64,000 nt of DNA from Silvania confinis. GTDB lineage: Bacteria; Pseudomonadota; Gammaproteobacteria; Enterobacterales; Enterobacteriaceae. Numbering within the stretch: position 1 is the stretch's first letter; every line of letters starts with the position of its first letter. Position numbers and translations under genes: made by a program. The notes under the pieces were generated by a model. It was not told the origin of the DNA. It worked only from the letters and a program-made list of their open reading frames with translations, and did no database searches. Shown piece by piece: positions 53,627-63,974 of the stretch. The stretch is taken from NCBI RefSeq assembly GCF_025564085.1, contig NZ_JAMGZJ010000078.1, positions 744,001 through 808,000 on the forward strand, in the 5' to 3' direction.

Positions 53627-54226
53627 TTAAACGTCAGGCGTTGTAATGATGTTCTTAACGTGGGCCAGCGCGCTTTCCAGCGGCAGCGAACTGCGGGACA
53701 TTTTGGCCTGCAGATTCGCCCCCAGCCACAGGGAGTAGAGCACCTGTGCCTGCGCGAAGGATTCGCCGATAAAGACCAGTGACTTTTCATCACGGCCTTT
53801 CTCCAGCGCCTGTGCCAGCAGGGCGATCACCTCGGTGGCGCCTGTATGCATTGCCGAGCGCATATCTTCTGACAGATCGCACACTTCGGCAGACAATTTA
53901 ACCGTCAGGCAACCGCTGATCAGGCCCTGTTGACAGAACTGGGTCAGCGCTTCCTGATAGTAAGCCAGAACACGATCGCGATAATTTCCTTCACCATGAG
54001 CGAAGTGGTTGGCAAGACGCTGATGGTAGCCCGCAAAATGGCGCTCCAGCAGGGCCACGCCAAACGCCTCTTTCGAGCGAAAGTAGTGGTAAAACGACCC
54101 CTTCGGTACGTCGGCGGTTTTGAGCAACTCGCTCAGCCCCATTCCGCTAAAGCCCTTGTGCATGCACAGACGCTCGCCGGTTGCCAGCAGGTGTTCGCGT
54201 GTATCGTGTTCAGTATGCTTATTCAT
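53627..54226 (-). CDS. nemR: NemR, TetR-type electrophile-sensing repressor
   Basis: A 199-residue TetR-family repressor. The N-terminal HTH ends in [15 protein letters not shown]. Cys106 (ISGCLTV) and Lys175, which form the reversible sulfenamide on hypochlorite exposure in E. coli NemR, are both present. The ATG at 54226 equals the E. coli start; the longer frame to 54400 would cover the operator. It controls nemRA and gloA. Confidence 0.95.
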   Translation of the reverse strand: MNKHTEHDTREHLLATGERLCMHKGFSGMGLSELLKTADVPKGSFYHYFRSKEAFGVALLERHFAGYHQRLANHFAHGEGNYRDRVLAYYQEALTQFCQQGLISGCLTVKLSAEVCDLSEDMRSAMHTGATEVIALLAQALEKGRDEKSLVFIGESFAQAQVLYSLWLGANLQAKMSRSSLPLESALAHVKNIITTPDV

Positions 54227-54239
54227 GCGGTCAATGTAA

Positions 54240-54255
54240 TAGACCAGTCGGTCTA
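54240..54255. promoter_or_regulatory. NemR operator
   Basis: TAGACCAGTCGGTCTA has perfect TAGACC/GGTCTA arms, 14 bp before the nemR ATG. It matches the NemR-box pattern. A degraded relative, TAGACCGGTCGACTA, lies at 53587-53601 in front of nemA. Confidence 0.85.
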
Positions 54256-54264
54256 ATGCAAGCG

Positions 54265-55908
54265 TTATGTTCGACGACAGTGGGTGAGGAGATCCATCTG
54301 CGGCTGATAAACCGTCGACTGGATGTTCATCATTCCCAGCACCGTGGAGAACAGATTGTCCTGCGACACGGCTTCTTTCCTGGCCTGGTCGCGCAGGCAC
54401 TGCTCATCGACGCGGTAGTTCTGGCGATAGTCCTGCGACAGCCAGAACATAAACGGAATATGGGTCTGCTGCTCCGGTGCCAGCATATAAGGCGTGCCAT
54501 GCAGGTACAGGCCATTTTCACCCAGCGACTCGCCATGATCGGAGAGATAAATCAGCGCCGTACTCATCGTCGGTTGCCGGGCTTTCAACATGTCGATGGT
54601 TTTACTCACCACGCTGTCGGTGTACAGAATCGTGTTGTCGTAGGTGTTCATCAGCCGCTGATGGTCGCAGTTCTGGATCTCATTCGTATCGCAGGTCGGC
54701 GTAAAGCGGCGGTACTGCTCCGGGTAGCGTTGATAATAGGCCGGACCGTGGCTGCCCATCAGGTGGATCACCACCACGCTGTCCTGCTTCAGGCCGTCCA
54801 GCACGTTATCCAGGCGCCAGAGATTGGCGTCATCAAGACAGGAGTTGTTTTTGCACAGCGCGTCCAGCTTCCACTGGGTCATGTCGGTGTGCGGGATACG
54901 GTCGCAGGCGCCTTTACAGCCACCGTCGTTGTCCCGCCACTGCAGATTTACCCCGGCATGGGCCAGCACGTCCATTAACCCTTCCTTATGTCGGGCCAGG
55001 TCGGCGTCATACTGTTTGCGCGGCATCCCAGAGAACATGCACGGCACCGAGACAGCCGTTTCTGTCCCGCAGGAGGAGGCCTGCGGGAAGTTAATCACGT
55101 TCTGTTTTTTCAGCTCCGGGTTGGTCTCCCGTTCGTAGCCGTTCAGGGAGTAGTTCTGCGCCCGGGAGGCTTCCCCGACCACCAGCACCAGCACGGTCTT
55201 TTTCTGCTGCTTCAGCACAAGCGGGCCTTTATGCGCATCTTCCCCCAGGCGGATTAACGTCTGATCGCCCGCAAACCAGCGCGCCTTGCTGTACTTCGCG
55301 ATGGCGCTGACGTAGTTGGCCGGGGTGACCATTTTGACGATGCCTTTATTGTTGCGGAACAGCGAGGCGTAATCTTTGTAGAACACGGCCGCCACCAGAA
55401 TGATAATCAGCAGGCTGGCGAGGATCGCCGCCACGCGCATCAGCAGCGTTTGCCAGACTTTGCCCGGCTGGATGCGGATAATCGCCAGAACCGCCGAAGG
55501 GACCAGACCGGCCACCGCCAGCCACAGCACCAGCTGCGGGGTGAGCAGGGCGGTGGCCTCCTGCGAATTGGTTTCGAAGACGTTGACCATCATATTCTGG
55601 TCAATCACCGCCCCGTAAGTGAACATAAAATAGGTCGCGGCGGCACAGCCCAGGGTGAGCAGTACCAGCAGCGGCTTGCGGATCAGCGGAATATTCAGAA
55701 TGCTGAATACCATCACCCAGCCGCAAAACAGCACCACGGGCACCGTCAGGGCAAAGAGATAATCATGCAATCGGGCCGGGGCGATCACCGCCCAACTGCG
55801 TTGGATAAACAGGGCGTTTAACAAGGTAAATAACAGCGCACATCCCAGGGTGAATGTTACATCGTTACACTGTAACTTTTTAATCAACAGCTTCATCAGC
55901 AGAACCAT
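54265..55908 (-). CDS. EptA-family phosphoethanolamine transferase
   Basis: A 547-residue enzyme with about five N-terminal membrane helices and a periplasmic sulfatase-fold domain. The catalytic Thr lies in SSCGTETAVSVPCMFSG; metal ligands are in VVGEASRAQN, LMGSHGP and YLSDHGESLGENG. Paired cysteines (GGCKGACDR, CKNNSC, CDTNEIQNC) fit the disulfides of the family. It adds phosphoethanolamine to lipid A or another envelope target, a change that lowers polymyxin binding. The gene is not here in E. coli K-12. Whether it is a resident eptA copy or an acquired one is not clear; ATG 55896 is an alternative start. Confidence 0.88.
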   Translation of the reverse strand: MVLLMKLLIKKLQCNDVTFTLGCALLFTLLNALFIQRSWAVIAPARLHDYLFALTVPVVLFCGWVMVFSILNIPLIRKPLLVLLTLGCAAATYFMFTYGAVIDQNMMVNVFETNSQEATALLTPQLVLWLAVAGLVPSAVLAIIRIQPGKVWQTLLMRVAAILASLLIIILVAAVFYKDYASLFRNNKGIVKMVTPANYVSAIAKYSKARWFAGDQTLIRLGEDAHKGPLVLKQQKKTVLVLVVGEASRAQNYSLNGYERETNPELKKQNVINFPQASSCGTETAVSVPCMFSGMPRKQYDADLARHKEGLMDVLAHAGVNLQWRDNDGGCKGACDRIPHTDMTQWKLDALCKNNSCLDDANLWRLDNVLDGLKQDSVVVIHLMGSHGPAYYQRYPEQYRRFTPTCDTNEIQNCDHQRLMNTYDNTILYTDSVVSKTIDMLKARQPTMSTALIYLSDHGESLGENGLYLHGTPYMLAPEQQTHIPFMFWLSQDYRQNYRVDEQCLRDQARKEAVSQDNLFSTVLGMMNIQSTVYQPQMDLLTHCRRT

Positions 55909-56043
55909 TCATTACTTTGATGACGCGAGTATAGGGAGCGAAGATTAGTGAAACCTTAATGCGCATTTCTGCGGTTGACGTCTTGCGTTAGCCCGGCTTA
56001 AGGTCTTCACTTTACGGTAATCATGGGTAGCGGGGAGGTGGGT

Positions 56044-56283
56044 GTGGCTGAACAACTGGAGTTCTTTCCCGTCCAGAGCCCGTGCCGGGGTATTTGCCAG
56101 TCGGATGAACGGGGCTTTTGTCGCGGCTGTATGCGCAGCCGGGAAGAGCGTTTTAACTGGCAATCTATGAGCAATCCGCAGAAACAGGAGACATTGCGTC
56201 TGTGTCGCCAGCGTCTGCTGCGCAAAATGCGCGCAAACAGAGCCTCCGAAACCGAAGAACCGCAGCAACCCTCACTGTTTTAG
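56044..56283 (+). CDS. ydhL: YdhL, DUF1289 protein
   Basis: A 79-residue cysteine-rich protein (CRGICQSDERGFCRGCMRSR) of the DUF1289 family, probably metal-binding. GTG at 56044 is chosen as start because GGAGG lies 5 nt before it and the product then matches E. coli YdhL (AEQLEFFPV). The earlier ATG at 56023 precedes the ribosome site. Function unknown. Confidence 0.9.
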   Translation: MAEQLEFFPVQSPCRGICQSDERGFCRGCMRSREERFNWQSMSNPQKQETLRLCRQRLLRKMRANRASETEEPQQPSLF

Positions 56284-56331
56284 CCCCGTAAATGCGTATA
56301 CTCACCCCAGTCTTTTTTAGAGGAAATTGCT

Positions 56332-57228
56332 ATGGTTCAGCGTATTACCCTTGCCCCACAGGGCCCGGAATTCTCCCGTTTTGTGATGGGCTACTGGCGT
56401 CTGATGGACTGGAACATGTCAGCTCAACAGCTGGCGAGCTTTATTGAAGCGCATCTGGATCTGGGGATCACCACCGTCGATCACGCCGATATTTACGGCG
56501 GTTATCAGTGTGAAGCGGCCTTTGGCGAAGCGATGAAGCTGGCACCCGCCCTGCGTCAACGCATGGAGATCGTCACTAAATGCGGCATTGCCACCACCGC
56601 AAAACCTGACCATGCCCTCGGCCACTACATCACCGACCGCGATCATATTATTCAGAGCGCCGAGCAGTCGCTGAGCCACCTGGCAACGGATCACATCGAC
56701 CTGCTGCTGATCCACCGCCCGGATCCGCTGATGGATGCCGACGAGGTCGCAGAAGCGTTCCTCGCCCTGCACCAGAGCGGTAAAGTGCGCCATTTTGGCG
56801 TGTCCAACTTTACCCCGGCGCAGTTTGCCCTGCTCCAGTCGCGTCTGCCGTTTACCCTGGCCACCAATCAGGTCGAGATTTCGCCGGTGTACCAGCCGCT
56901 GCTGCTGGACGGCACGCTGGATCAGCTGCAACAGCTGCGCATTCGCCCAATGGCGTGGTCGTGCCTCGGCGGTGGACGTCTGTTCAATGACGAAGCCTTC
57001 CAGCCGCTGCGCGATGAGCTGGCGCAGGTGGCGCAGGAGCTGAACGCAGAAAGCATTGAGCAGGTAGTTTATGCGTGGATCCTGCGTCTGCCTTCGCAGC
57101 CGCTGCCGATCATTGGCTCCGGTAAAATCGAACGCGTGCGTTCCGCGCTGGCGGCAGAGCAGCTTCAGATGACCCGCCAGCAGTGGTTCCGTATTCGTAA
57201 AGCTGCGCTCGGTTACGACGTGCCGTAA
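56332..57228 (+). CDS. ydhF: YdhF aldo/keto reductase
   Basis: A 298-residue aldo/keto reductase. The catalytic tetrad is seen in TTVDHADIYG (Asp, Tyr), the Lys in EIVTKCG and the His in LLLIHRPDPL. NADP-binding residues are in the C-terminal PIIGSGKIERVR. Same length as E. coli YdhF; natural substrate unknown. AGAGGAAA lies before the ATG. Confidence 0.95.
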   Translation: MVQRITLAPQGPEFSRFVMGYWRLMDWNMSAQQLASFIEAHLDLGITTVDHADIYGGYQCEAAFGEAMKLAPALRQRMEIVTKCGIATTAKPDHALGHYITDRDHIIQSAEQSLSHLATDHIDLLLIHRPDPLMDADEVAEAFLALHQSGKVRHFGVSNFTPAQFALLQSRLPFTLATNQVEISPVYQPLLLDGTLDQLQQLRIRPMAWSCLGGGRLFNDEAFQPLRDELAQVAQELNAESIEQVVYAWILRLPSQPLPIIGSGKIERVRSALAAEQLQMTRQQWFRIRKAALGYDVP

Positions 57229-57309
57229 ATCTGCATTCATTTGACTGCCCGGTGAAATCATTGCCCCTGGTATAAGCTTAAGGGGCAAATATTAACCGAA
57301 GGAGGTCAT

Positions 57310-57828
57310 ATGAAGCGTTTTACTCTGGCAATGTTGACGTTGATGGTATGCGCCGGTGCGCAGGCTGCCAGCGACGAGGTTGAAATGAACCTCGTCACCT
57401 CTCAGGGGGTAGGCCAGTCTATCGGGACGGTGAAAATCACCGAAACGGATAAGGGACTGGAGTTTGCCCCCAATCTTAAAGCCCTTCCTCCGGGCGAACA
57501 CGGTTTCCACGTCCACGCGAAAGGTTCCTGCGAGCCCGCCATGAAAGAGGGCAAGCCTTCTGCTGCCGAATCGGCGGGGGGGCATCTTGATCCGCACAGC
57601 AGCGGCAAACATGAAGGCCCGGACGGTATGGGACATCTCGGCGATCTGCCGGTACTGGTGGTCAATAACGACGGCAAAGCCACGGACCCGGTGGTGGCCC
57701 CACGCCTCAAAAAGCTGGATGAGGTGAAAGGCAAAGCGCTGATGATCCACGTCGGCGGCGATAACATGTCCGATCAGCCCAAACCGCTCGGCGGTGGCGG
57801 GGCCCGCTATGCCTGCGGCGTGATCTGA
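57310..57828 (+). CDS. sodC: Periplasmic Cu/Zn superoxide dismutase
   Basis: A 172-residue exported enzyme (signal peptide ends near GAQA) that dismutates superoxide in the periplasm. Copper/zinc ligands occur in [34 protein letters not shown] and a later Asp and His. The disulfide cysteines are present. Its 3' end overlaps the convergent ydhK by 22 bp. The cytoplasmic FeSOD gene sodB is missing from its expected site nearby. Confidence 0.96.
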   Translation: MKRFTLAMLTLMVCAGAQAASDEVEMNLVTSQGVGQSIGTVKITETDKGLEFAPNLKALPPGEHGFHVHAKGSCEPAMKEGKPSAAESAGGHLDPHSSGKHEGPDGMGHLGDLPVLVVNNDGKATDPVVAPRLKKLDEVKGKALMIHVGGDNMSDQPKPLGGGGARYACGVI

Positions 57829-59840
57829 TCGCTGAGGGTGCCCGGCGCGGGTGCCTGCTCCAGCTGGGACAGAGAACAGTACAGCCGCCAGATAAGCGCG
57901 GCCAAATCCTGTGCCGCAGGCTGGGGATGGTGCCCGAGGGTGTCACAGATCCGTTTAAGTTCATCCAGCGTGGTGGCCAGCGGACGTTGCTGCACGCCGC
58001 GCTCGCTCATGATGTCGCGCAGGAGTGATACGGCCACGTCGCGCACTTGCGCCAGCGGGTCTGAGCGGGTTTCCCACCCGCGTAGCTGCCAGACCACGTG
58101 ACTGCAGTTCAGTAGCACCACACCCCAGCGCAGTAGCCAGCGGCGCGACAGCGCGTCCTGACTGGTGTTCAGCTGGCTGACGTGGTGATACACCAATGAT
58201 TCGTACGCATTTTCACTGAGCTGTGGCCGACGGCTGAGCTGATCGACAAAGCCGCGACGCAACTCCTTAATGTGACGCCGGCTTTTGCGCGCATCCGACC
58301 CCGGTCGCAGCACCGCGAACGCCAGCCAGGTTAACCCCACGCCGAGGATCTTCGCCAGATTGTCATTCAGGAAATCGGCAAAGTCATACACCGGCGGATT
58401 GGTGACGGAAATAAACGATCCCATAAAGACGATCAGTTGACCCCACAGGCCCGCCTGGCGGGGGATCTGCAGCTTCATCAGCTGCATCGTGGTAAGCAGC
58501 GGAAACAGAAACAGCAGAAACAGCCACAGATCCGATATCTGCACCATCAGGCCAAACTTGAATACAAAACTGAACAGCGAGAGCAGGACCAGAGTCCGCA
58601 ACAGCAGCGTCAGTGAATTAAAAGGCGAAGGCGAAACGGAATAGAGCACGCTGCTGATCGCCGCCAGCGTCAGAGCGGCCGATCCCGACTCCCACTGGGC
58701 GGAAATGGTCCAGGCACCCACCAGGCACAGGGCGCAGAAGGTGCGAAAACCGCTCCACAGGGCTTCAAGGTTATCCGTGTGTCGCGCCAGCGCCGGGCTG
58801 TGCGGAACGCTAAACTCGGTCACCGGGGTGGCGGTCTCGACCGCGGCTATCCAGCGACTGCTTTGCAGATACAGGCGGCAGAAGTAACGTAGCCGCTGCC
58901 AGAAGGCGCGATGGCGATAATCGCCAGCGGCATCGGGCTTCAGCGGGGCAATAATCCGCGCGACGGTGTAAAAATCAGTGTCGGGTTGCGCGAGTGCGGC
59001 CAGCAGTTGGTCAATTACCGCCCGGGTGTGTGCGGGCGGATCGGGCCAGTTCAGCAGCATTCGTCGTAAGCTGGAAATGGCGCTGGTCATTCGCAGCTGC
59101 TGGTGCAGAAGATAGTTCAGAAGGGCATTTTGCCGCCGAAAGCGGTAGTGGCTCCAGAAGGCCTGAATGCGCAGCAGATTGGTCGTCAGGGTCTGGGCGA
59201 TAACTTTCTCGTGCGCCAGACGAATGGCATCGTTGCTGTCGGGCTGCCACAGCAGGCTGGCATGTTCCAGCAGCCGAGCGTGCATGCTCTTCAGGGCACC
59301 GATTAGCGCCGTACCGTCGGAAGTGCTGGGCAGGATCATCATCATCACCCCGCCGCTGAGGATCCCGATAATCACCTCGCACACGCGGGCCTGAGCAATA
59401 TCCCACAGCTGGGTGGTGTCCAGAATGTTAACCACCGGAAAGGCAATGATTGCCGCGGTATAGCCCGCTAACTGGAAAGCGTAGGCGACGTTATTGGTGA
59501 AGTGGGCGCAGGCCCAGGTACAGACCCCGAGCCAGGCAGCCATACTGAACAAAAACAGCCACGGATCGTTCAGGGTATGCCCGGCGATAATCAGCGCCGC
59601 GGTGGCTCCCAGCAAGCTGCCCATTACGCGGCCCAGGCTTTTGCTGATTACCCCGCCTACCGTCGGGAAGCTGACCACCGCCGCCGAGGTCATCGCCCAG
59701 TAGGGTTCGTCCAGATTAAGGCAATAGGCGACCGTTAGCGCCAGGCACATCGCAATCCCGTTGCGCAGAGCATAGCGCCACTGGGCGGGCGTCGCTTTTA
59801 TCCACGGCAGATTGCGCCAGGAAAAAGCGGAAAGGTTCAC
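57807..59840 (-). CDS. ydhK: YdhK, FUSC/AaeB-type inner-membrane transporter
   Basis: A 677-residue protein of the fusaric-acid/aromatic-acid efflux family. Two blocks of hydrophobic helices (residues about 25-170 and 375-510) alternate with cytoplasmic domains. It overlaps ydhJ (membrane fusion protein) by 4 bp, and ydhI lies upstream, so the three genes form the efflux operon known in E. coli as ydhIJK. Substrate unknown. Confidence 0.94.
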   Translation of the reverse strand: MNLSAFSWRNLPWIKATPAQWRYALRNGIAMCLALTVAYCLNLDEPYWAMTSAAVVSFPTVGGVISKSLGRVMGSLLGATAALIIAGHTLNDPWLFLFSMAAWLGVCTWACAHFTNNVAYAFQLAGYTAAIIAFPVVNILDTTQLWDIAQARVCEVIIGILSGGVMMMILPSTSDGTALIGALKSMHARLLEHASLLWQPDSNDAIRLAHEKVIAQTLTTNLLRIQAFWSHYRFRRQNALLNYLLHQQLRMTSAISSLRRMLLNWPDPPAHTRAVIDQLLAALAQPDTDFYTVARIIAPLKPDAAGDYRHRAFWQRLRYFCRLYLQSSRWIAAVETATPVTEFSVPHSPALARHTDNLEALWSGFRTFCALCLVGAWTISAQWESGSAALTLAAISSVLYSVSPSPFNSLTLLLRTLVLLSLFSFVFKFGLMVQISDLWLFLLFLFPLLTTMQLMKLQIPRQAGLWGQLIVFMGSFISVTNPPVYDFADFLNDNLAKILGVGLTWLAFAVLRPGSDARKSRRHIKELRRGFVDQLSRRPQLSENAYESLVYHHVSQLNTSQDALSRRWLLRWGVVLLNCSHVVWQLRGWETRSDPLAQVRDVAVSLLRDIMSERGVQQRPLATTLDELKRICDTLGHHPQPAAQDLAALIWRLYCSLSQLEQAPAPGTLSDQITPQA

Positions 59841-60694
59841 GGCAGCGCTCCGATCGCTACGCTGCAGGTGGTGCCGGACACCAGGGTCAGATCCGCCGGG
59901 AGTTTATCGAAGGTGATACGCACCGGAATGCGCTGCGCCAGCCGCACCCACGGGATGTTTGGCTTCACGTCGGGTACCAGCCCTGAATCGGTTTCGACGC
60001 TCTGATCGTAGATGGCACGCCCGATGCTGGAGACGTGACCCTGTAACGTAGTCGAGCCGCTGTAAAGGGTAATCTGCGCCGGCGCGCCCTCGCGGATGTG
60101 CCGCAGCTTGGTCTCTTCAAAATAGCCAACTACATAAAACGAGTGGCTGTCGACCAGCGCAAACAGCGGCTGCCCGATCGTTGCATAATCACCGACCCGG
60201 GTGGAGAGGTTCGTTACCCAGCCATCAACCGGGGCTTTGACCACCGTCTGCGTCAGTTGCCACTGGGCCTGCTTGAGCGCGGCTTCGGCCACTTCGACGC
60301 TGGCCTGCATCGCCTGAACGTTGATATTGGCCGTATCCATATCTTCGGCAGAGATATAGTTTCGCGACAGATGGCGACGGCGGTTGGCTTCGTTATTGGC
60401 TTTCGCCAGGTCGGTGCGGGCTTTCGCCAGCTGCGCCTCGGCATTCAGCACCGCGATGTGAAAGGGCGTTTCATCAATCTGAAACAGCACCTCACCGGCA
60501 TGGACAAACTGGTTATCTTTAATCTTAAGGGTCGTAATGGCACCAGAAACCTGCGGGGTGACGCTGACCTGCTCGGCACGCACTTTGCCATCCCGGGTCC
60601 ACGGCGATTGCATATAATAATTCCACAGCCACCAGCCGGCGATGATTGCCAGCGCAACAACCAACAGAGACGAGAAATATTTCAGGGTTTTCAT
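59837..60694 (-). CDS. ydhJ: YdhJ, HlyD-family membrane fusion protein
   Basis: A 285-residue periplasmic adaptor. One N-terminal helix is followed by a split biotinyl-lipoyl-like domain ([20 protein letters not shown] and [19 protein letters not shown]) with a coiled-coil between. It links YdhK to an outer-membrane channel. AaeA-like in layout; 7 bp after ydhI. Confidence 0.94.
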   Translation of the reverse strand: MKTLKYFSSLLVVALAIIAGWWLWNYYMQSPWTRDGKVRAEQVSVTPQVSGAITTLKIKDNQFVHAGEVLFQIDETPFHIAVLNAEAQLAKARTDLAKANNEANRRRHLSRNYISAEDMDTANINVQAMQASVEVAEAALKQAQWQLTQTVVKAPVDGWVTNLSTRVGDYATIGQPLFALVDSHSFYVVGYFEETKLRHIREGAPAQITLYSGSTTLQGHVSSIGRAIYDQSVETDSGLVPDVKPNIPWVRLAQRIPVRITFDKLPADLTLVSGTTCSVAIGALP

Positions 60695-60701
60695 ACAAGA
60701 G

Positions 60702-60938
60702 TCACCAGACAGTCAACACAACAAGGCCCAGGCAGACCGCAAGGACAAACAGCGAGAGATCCATCAGCATGGGATGCCAGATTTCACCGGAATACATCCA
60801 GTCGCGCAGCAGGCGGTGGGTGACCAGCCAGATAATCAGACCCAGCATCACCGCCTTAAAAATAGGGGGGAAGTAAACAGAGGCACCGACAATCAAATCC
60901 TGAAGCGGTAACCCGGTGGCGTTAAACGTAAACTTCAC
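60702..60938 (-). CDS. ydhI: YdhI, DUF1656 membrane protein
   Basis: A 78-residue protein with two membrane helices of the DUF1656 family that accompanies FUSC-type exporters. The GTG at 60938 is preferred: AAGGA is upstream and the product ([19 protein letters not shown]) equals the E. coli start. The frame open to 60956 would include the ribosome site. Confidence 0.9.
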   Translation of the reverse strand: MKFTFNATGLPLQDLIVGASVYFPPIFKAVMLGLIIWLVTHRLLRDWMYSGEIWHPMLMDLSLFVLAVCLGLVVLTVW

Positions 60939-61102
60939 GAGCCGGTTCCTTTGCAAAGGGGAAGTGGCCTCATCGGCCCGCCATAACGCACAATGGCGTC
61001 ACAAATCAGTGTAAATCAAAAGCGTCTGGATAGAGGAATGCAGTATTGCATTTGTTTTGGCAATATAAATGCTGCACACTATTCTAAAATCAGTATAATA
61101 AC

Positions 61103-61114
61103 TTAGCAAGCTAA
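61103..61114. promoter_or_regulatory. slyA: SlyA box
   Basis: TTAGCAAGCTAA is the exact 12-bp palindromic SlyA consensus, 16 bp before the slyA TTG start and between slyA and the divergent ydhIJK operon. It implies autoregulation and control of the efflux genes. Confidence 0.88.
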
Positions 61115-61130
61115 TTATAAGGAGATGAAA

Positions 61131-61565
61131 TTGGAATCGCCATTAGGTTCTGATCTGGCTAGATTAGTACGCGTCTGGCGTGCTCTGATTGACCATCGCC
61201 TGAAACCTCTGGAATTGACACAGACGCATTGGGTTACGCTGCATAACATTCATCAGCTGCCGCCCGACCAGTCACAGATCCAACTGGCTAAAGCGATAGG
61301 CATTGAGCAGCCGTCACTGGTTCGTACGCTCGACCAACTGGAAGATAAGGGACTGATTTCTCGACAGACCTGTGCCAGCGATCGTCGCGCTAAGCGAATT
61401 AAACTGACTGAAAAAGCCACCCCCATCATTACCGAGATGGAAACGGTGATCAGCAAAACGCGCGGTGAGATCCTCAATGGGATCACCCCTGCCGAACTTG
61501 AATTGCTGATCTCGCTGGTGGCCCGACTTGAGCACAACATCAACGAGCTCCAGTCGCGTGACTGA
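61131..61565 (+). CDS. slyA: SlyA, MarR-family transcriptional regulator
   Basis: A 144-residue MarR-family regulator with a winged HTH ([37 protein letters not shown]). It counters H-NS silencing and responds to small aromatic compounds. The start is TTG at 61131: GGAG (61121-61124) is 6 nt away, while the ATG at 61125 directly abuts it and cannot be used well. Salmonella SlyA likewise starts at ESPLGSD. The sequence matches E. coli SlyA closely. Confidence 0.95.
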   Translation: MESPLGSDLARLVRVWRALIDHRLKPLELTQTHWVTLHNIHQLPPDQSQIQLAKAIGIEQPSLVRTLDQLEDKGLISRQTCASDRRAKRIKLTEKATPIITEMETVISKTRGEILNGITPAELELLISLVARLEHNINELQSRD

Positions 61566-61570
61566 CCCTA

Positions 61571-61602
61571 AAAAAAGCCTTGCAGATGCAAGGCTTTTTC
61601 TT
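61571..61602. terminator. Terminator between slyA and slyB
   Basis: AAAAAAGCCTTGCA-GA-TGCAAGGCTTTTTC, stem of about 13 bp with A- and T-runs; serves the convergent slyA and slyB. Confidence 0.92.
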
Positions 61603-61622
61603 GTCAGTGACCTGCGCGGATA

Positions 61623-62090
61623 TTAGCGAGGGGAGACGGTCACCTGGCTGCCATTGCTGGCCAATACGACACGCTGACCTGCGGCAAACTGGGTGTTACC
61701 CTGTTTCTGCACCACCATGATGGTGCTGCCGTCATCCTTGCGAATTTCTAACTCAACACCCTGCGTTTTGTTCATCGCGCCCTGCACGCCCTGGCCCGCT
61801 ACGCCACCGGCGACTGCGCCCGCTGCGGTTGCCAGAGAACGACCGGTGCCGCCACCGACGGTGTTGCCGAGGAAACCACCCAGCACTGCACCGCCAATTG
61901 CACCGATGACGTTGGAGTCATCGCCGCCCTGAATCTGTACCGGGCGAGTATGAACAATAGTGCCATACGTCACGTTCTGAACCTGTTTCGCTTCAGAAGC
62001 GCTGTAGACATCCCCGGACATAGAGCTGCTATTCACACAACCCGCCAGAGTAAAGCCAATCATCGACACGGCCAGTACACGTAAAATCAT
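61623..62090 (-). CDS. slyB: SlyB outer-membrane lipoprotein
   Basis: A 155-residue lipoprotein. Lipobox LAGC puts the modified Cys near residue 18. A glycine-zipper region (NVIGAIGGAVLGGFLGNTVG, GAVAGGVAGQG) makes up the middle. It forms oligomers protecting outer-membrane proteins under PhoPQ-inducing stress. The ATG at 62090 matches E. coli; the frame to 62150 is a non-native extension. Confidence 0.96.
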   Translation of the reverse strand: MILRVLAVSMIGFTLAGCVNSSSMSGDVYSASEAKQVQNVTYGTIVHTRPVQIQGGDDSNVIGAIGGAVLGGFLGNTVGGGTGRSLATAAGAVAGGVAGQGVQGAMNKTQGVELEIRKDDGSTIMVVQKQGNTQFAAGQRVVLASNGSQVTVSPR

Positions 62091-62190
62091 TTGAATCTCC
62101 TGTTCACCAAATAAACGCGATGCGCTCCGTATGGCTGAATTATATGGCATCGGGTGCCATAGATCCTATCTTCGCTTAAACATTAAGAGA

Positions 62191-62225
62191 ATTGTACTTG
62201 ATTCTGGCTTAACCAACGATAAACA
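62191..62225 (-). promoter_or_regulatory. slyB: PhoP-dependent slyB promoter
   Basis: On the minus strand TGTTTA-TCGTT-GGTTAA (62225-62209) matches the PhoP box, two hexamers 5 bp apart with 11 of 12 positions. A -10 TACAAT (62196-62191) lies 12 bp downstream, the normal PhoP spacing. slyB is a known PhoP target in E. coli and Salmonella. Confidence 0.85.
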
Positions 62226-62374
62226 GGCGTTGACCTGGCGCAAATGTGCGATGCAGATAATTCCTGGAATGCGCGTAAGTCTCAGGTATTGTTAAAAAGT
62301 ATATGTCCGCCATAGCATTGATTCTGCGTTTATGGTGGAGTGTGCCTACAGCCCAGGCGGATTAAGGAAAGCAA

Positions 62375-63499
62375 ATGAAATCGGGTCGCTATATTGGCGT
62401 AATGTCAGGTACCAGTCTGGACGGCGTGGACGTCGTTCTTGCGGCAATAGACGAAAACATGGTTGCACAGCAGGCCAGCCTGAGTTGGCCGATCCCGCTG
62501 GAAATCAAGCAAGCGATCCTGAATATTTGCCAGGGCCAGCAGCTTACGCTTTCGCAGCTCGGCCAGCTCGATACCCAACTGGGACGCTTGTTCGGCGATG
62601 CCGTGCAGGCGCTAATGAATCAGGAAAATCTGCACCCGCAGGACGTGGTCGCCATTGGCTGTCACGGGCAAACCGTCTGGCATGAGCCGGGCAGCGACTA
62701 TCCTCATACGCTGCAAATTGGCGACAACAACCAGATTGTGGCGAAAACGGGCGTGACGGTGGTCGGCGATTTTCGCCGCCGGGATATGGCGCTGGGTGGG
62801 CAGGGCGCGCCGCTGGTGCCTGCCTTCCACCACGCGCTTCTCGCGCATCCCCACGAGCGCCGAATGGTGTTGAACATTGGCGGCATTGCCAATCTGTCCC
62901 TGCTGATCCCCGACCAGCCGGTACGCGGGTTCGATACCGGGCCGGGCAATATGCTGATGGATGCCTGGATCTGGCGTCAGCTCGGCAAAGGCTACGACAA
63001 AGACGCAAACTGGGCCTGCAGCGGTAAGGTCATCATCCCTCTGCTGCAAAACATGCTGCAGGATCCCTATTTTGCGGCACCGGCACCCAAAAGCACCGGG
63101 CGCGAATACTTCAACTACGGCTGGCTCGAGCGCCATCTGGCACGCTTCCCTGGGCTGGCCCCGCAGGACGTGCAGGCCACGCTGGCCGAACTCACCGCCG
63201 TATCGATTTCAGAACAAGTGTTGTTAAGCGGCGGCTGCGTGCGGCTGCTGGTGTGCGGCGGCGGTAGCCGTAATCCGCTGCTGATGGCGCGCCTCGCCGG
63301 CCTGCTGCCAGGGACGGAAGTGACCACCACCGATCGGGTGGGGATCAGCGGCGATGACATGGAGGCCTTAGCGTTTGCGTGGCTTGCCTGGCGCACGGTC
63401 GCAGGCCTCCCGGGGAATCTTCCGTCGGTCACCGGCGCGCGCGAAGCCAGCGTGTTAGGTGCTGTTTTTCCAGCCAATCCGCGACAAAATCAGAGTTAA
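62375..63499 (+). CDS. anmK: Anhydro-N-acetylmuramic acid kinase
   Basis: A 374-residue sugar kinase that opens and phosphorylates 1,6-anhydro-MurNAc for cell-wall recycling. The actin-like phosphate-binding start [12 protein letters not shown], the catalytic region [22 protein letters not shown], and [21 protein letters not shown] are conserved. AAGGAAAG precedes the ATG. A few residues longer than E. coli AnmK at the C-terminus. Confidence 0.96.
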   Translation: MKSGRYIGVMSGTSLDGVDVVLAAIDENMVAQQASLSWPIPLEIKQAILNICQGQQLTLSQLGQLDTQLGRLFGDAVQALMNQENLHPQDVVAIGCHGQTVWHEPGSDYPHTLQIGDNNQIVAKTGVTVVGDFRRRDMALGGQGAPLVPAFHHALLAHPHERRMVLNIGGIANLSLLIPDQPVRGFDTGPGNMLMDAWIWRQLGKGYDKDANWACSGKVIIPLLQNMLQDPYFAAPAPKSTGREYFNYGWLERHLARFPGLAPQDVQATLAELTAVSISEQVLLSGGCVRLLVCGGGSRNPLLMARLAGLLPGTEVTTTDRVGISGDDMEALAFAWLAWRTVAGLPGNLPSVTGAREASVLGAVFPANPRQNQS

Positions 63500-63593
63500 C
63501 CGAATTTAACTTATGGGTGTGAAAGGTAAACTGACAGGATAACGGGAGGGCGTCGTTGCCCTCCGGGACCAGGATAGTCTTCGGAATACACCC

Positions 63594-63917
63594 ATGAAAA
63601 AACTGCTTCTTGCTTTAACTCCCTTCCTGCTGGCGGGCTGTAGCGTTTACAACCAGTTTGTTGAGCGTATGCAAACCGACACGCTGGCCTACCAGTGCGA
63701 CGAAAAGCCGCTCACCGTAAAGCTTAATAACCCGCGTCAGGAAGTTAGCTTCGTGTATGACAATAAGCTGCTGACGCTGAAGCAGGGGATGTCCGCTTCG
63801 GGCACCCGCTACTCTGACGGGGTGTACGTGTTCTGGTCAAAAGGCGACAGCGCCACGGTCTACAAACGCGATCGCAGCGTGCTGAACAATTGTCAGATCC
63901 AAAATCCGAATCGTTGA
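63594..63917 (+). CDS. mliC: MliC, membrane-bound lysozyme inhibitor lipoprotein
   Basis: A 107-residue lipoprotein (lipobox LLAGC, Cys near 16) of the MliC/PliC family that inhibits C-type lysozyme at the outer membrane. The Ser-containing inhibitory loop [11 protein letters not shown] and the disulfide cysteines (YQCDE and NNCQI) are present. Between anmK and pdxH as in E. coli. Confidence 0.94.
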   Translation: MKKLLLALTPFLLAGCSVYNQFVERMQTDTLAYQCDEKPLTVKLNNPRQEVSFVYDNKLLTLKQGMSASGTRYSDGVYVFWSKGDSATVYKRDRSVLNNCQIQNPNR

Positions 63918-63974
63918 GATTTTGCAGGGGGCGGCGCACAATAGCGCCACCCGATCACAACCTCAGTTAACGCC

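Noticed and set aside
54265-55908. Mobile mcr gene
   Set aside because: EptA-family features are clear, but no insertion sequence or plasmid marker flanks it, and the surrounding gene order is chromosomal.
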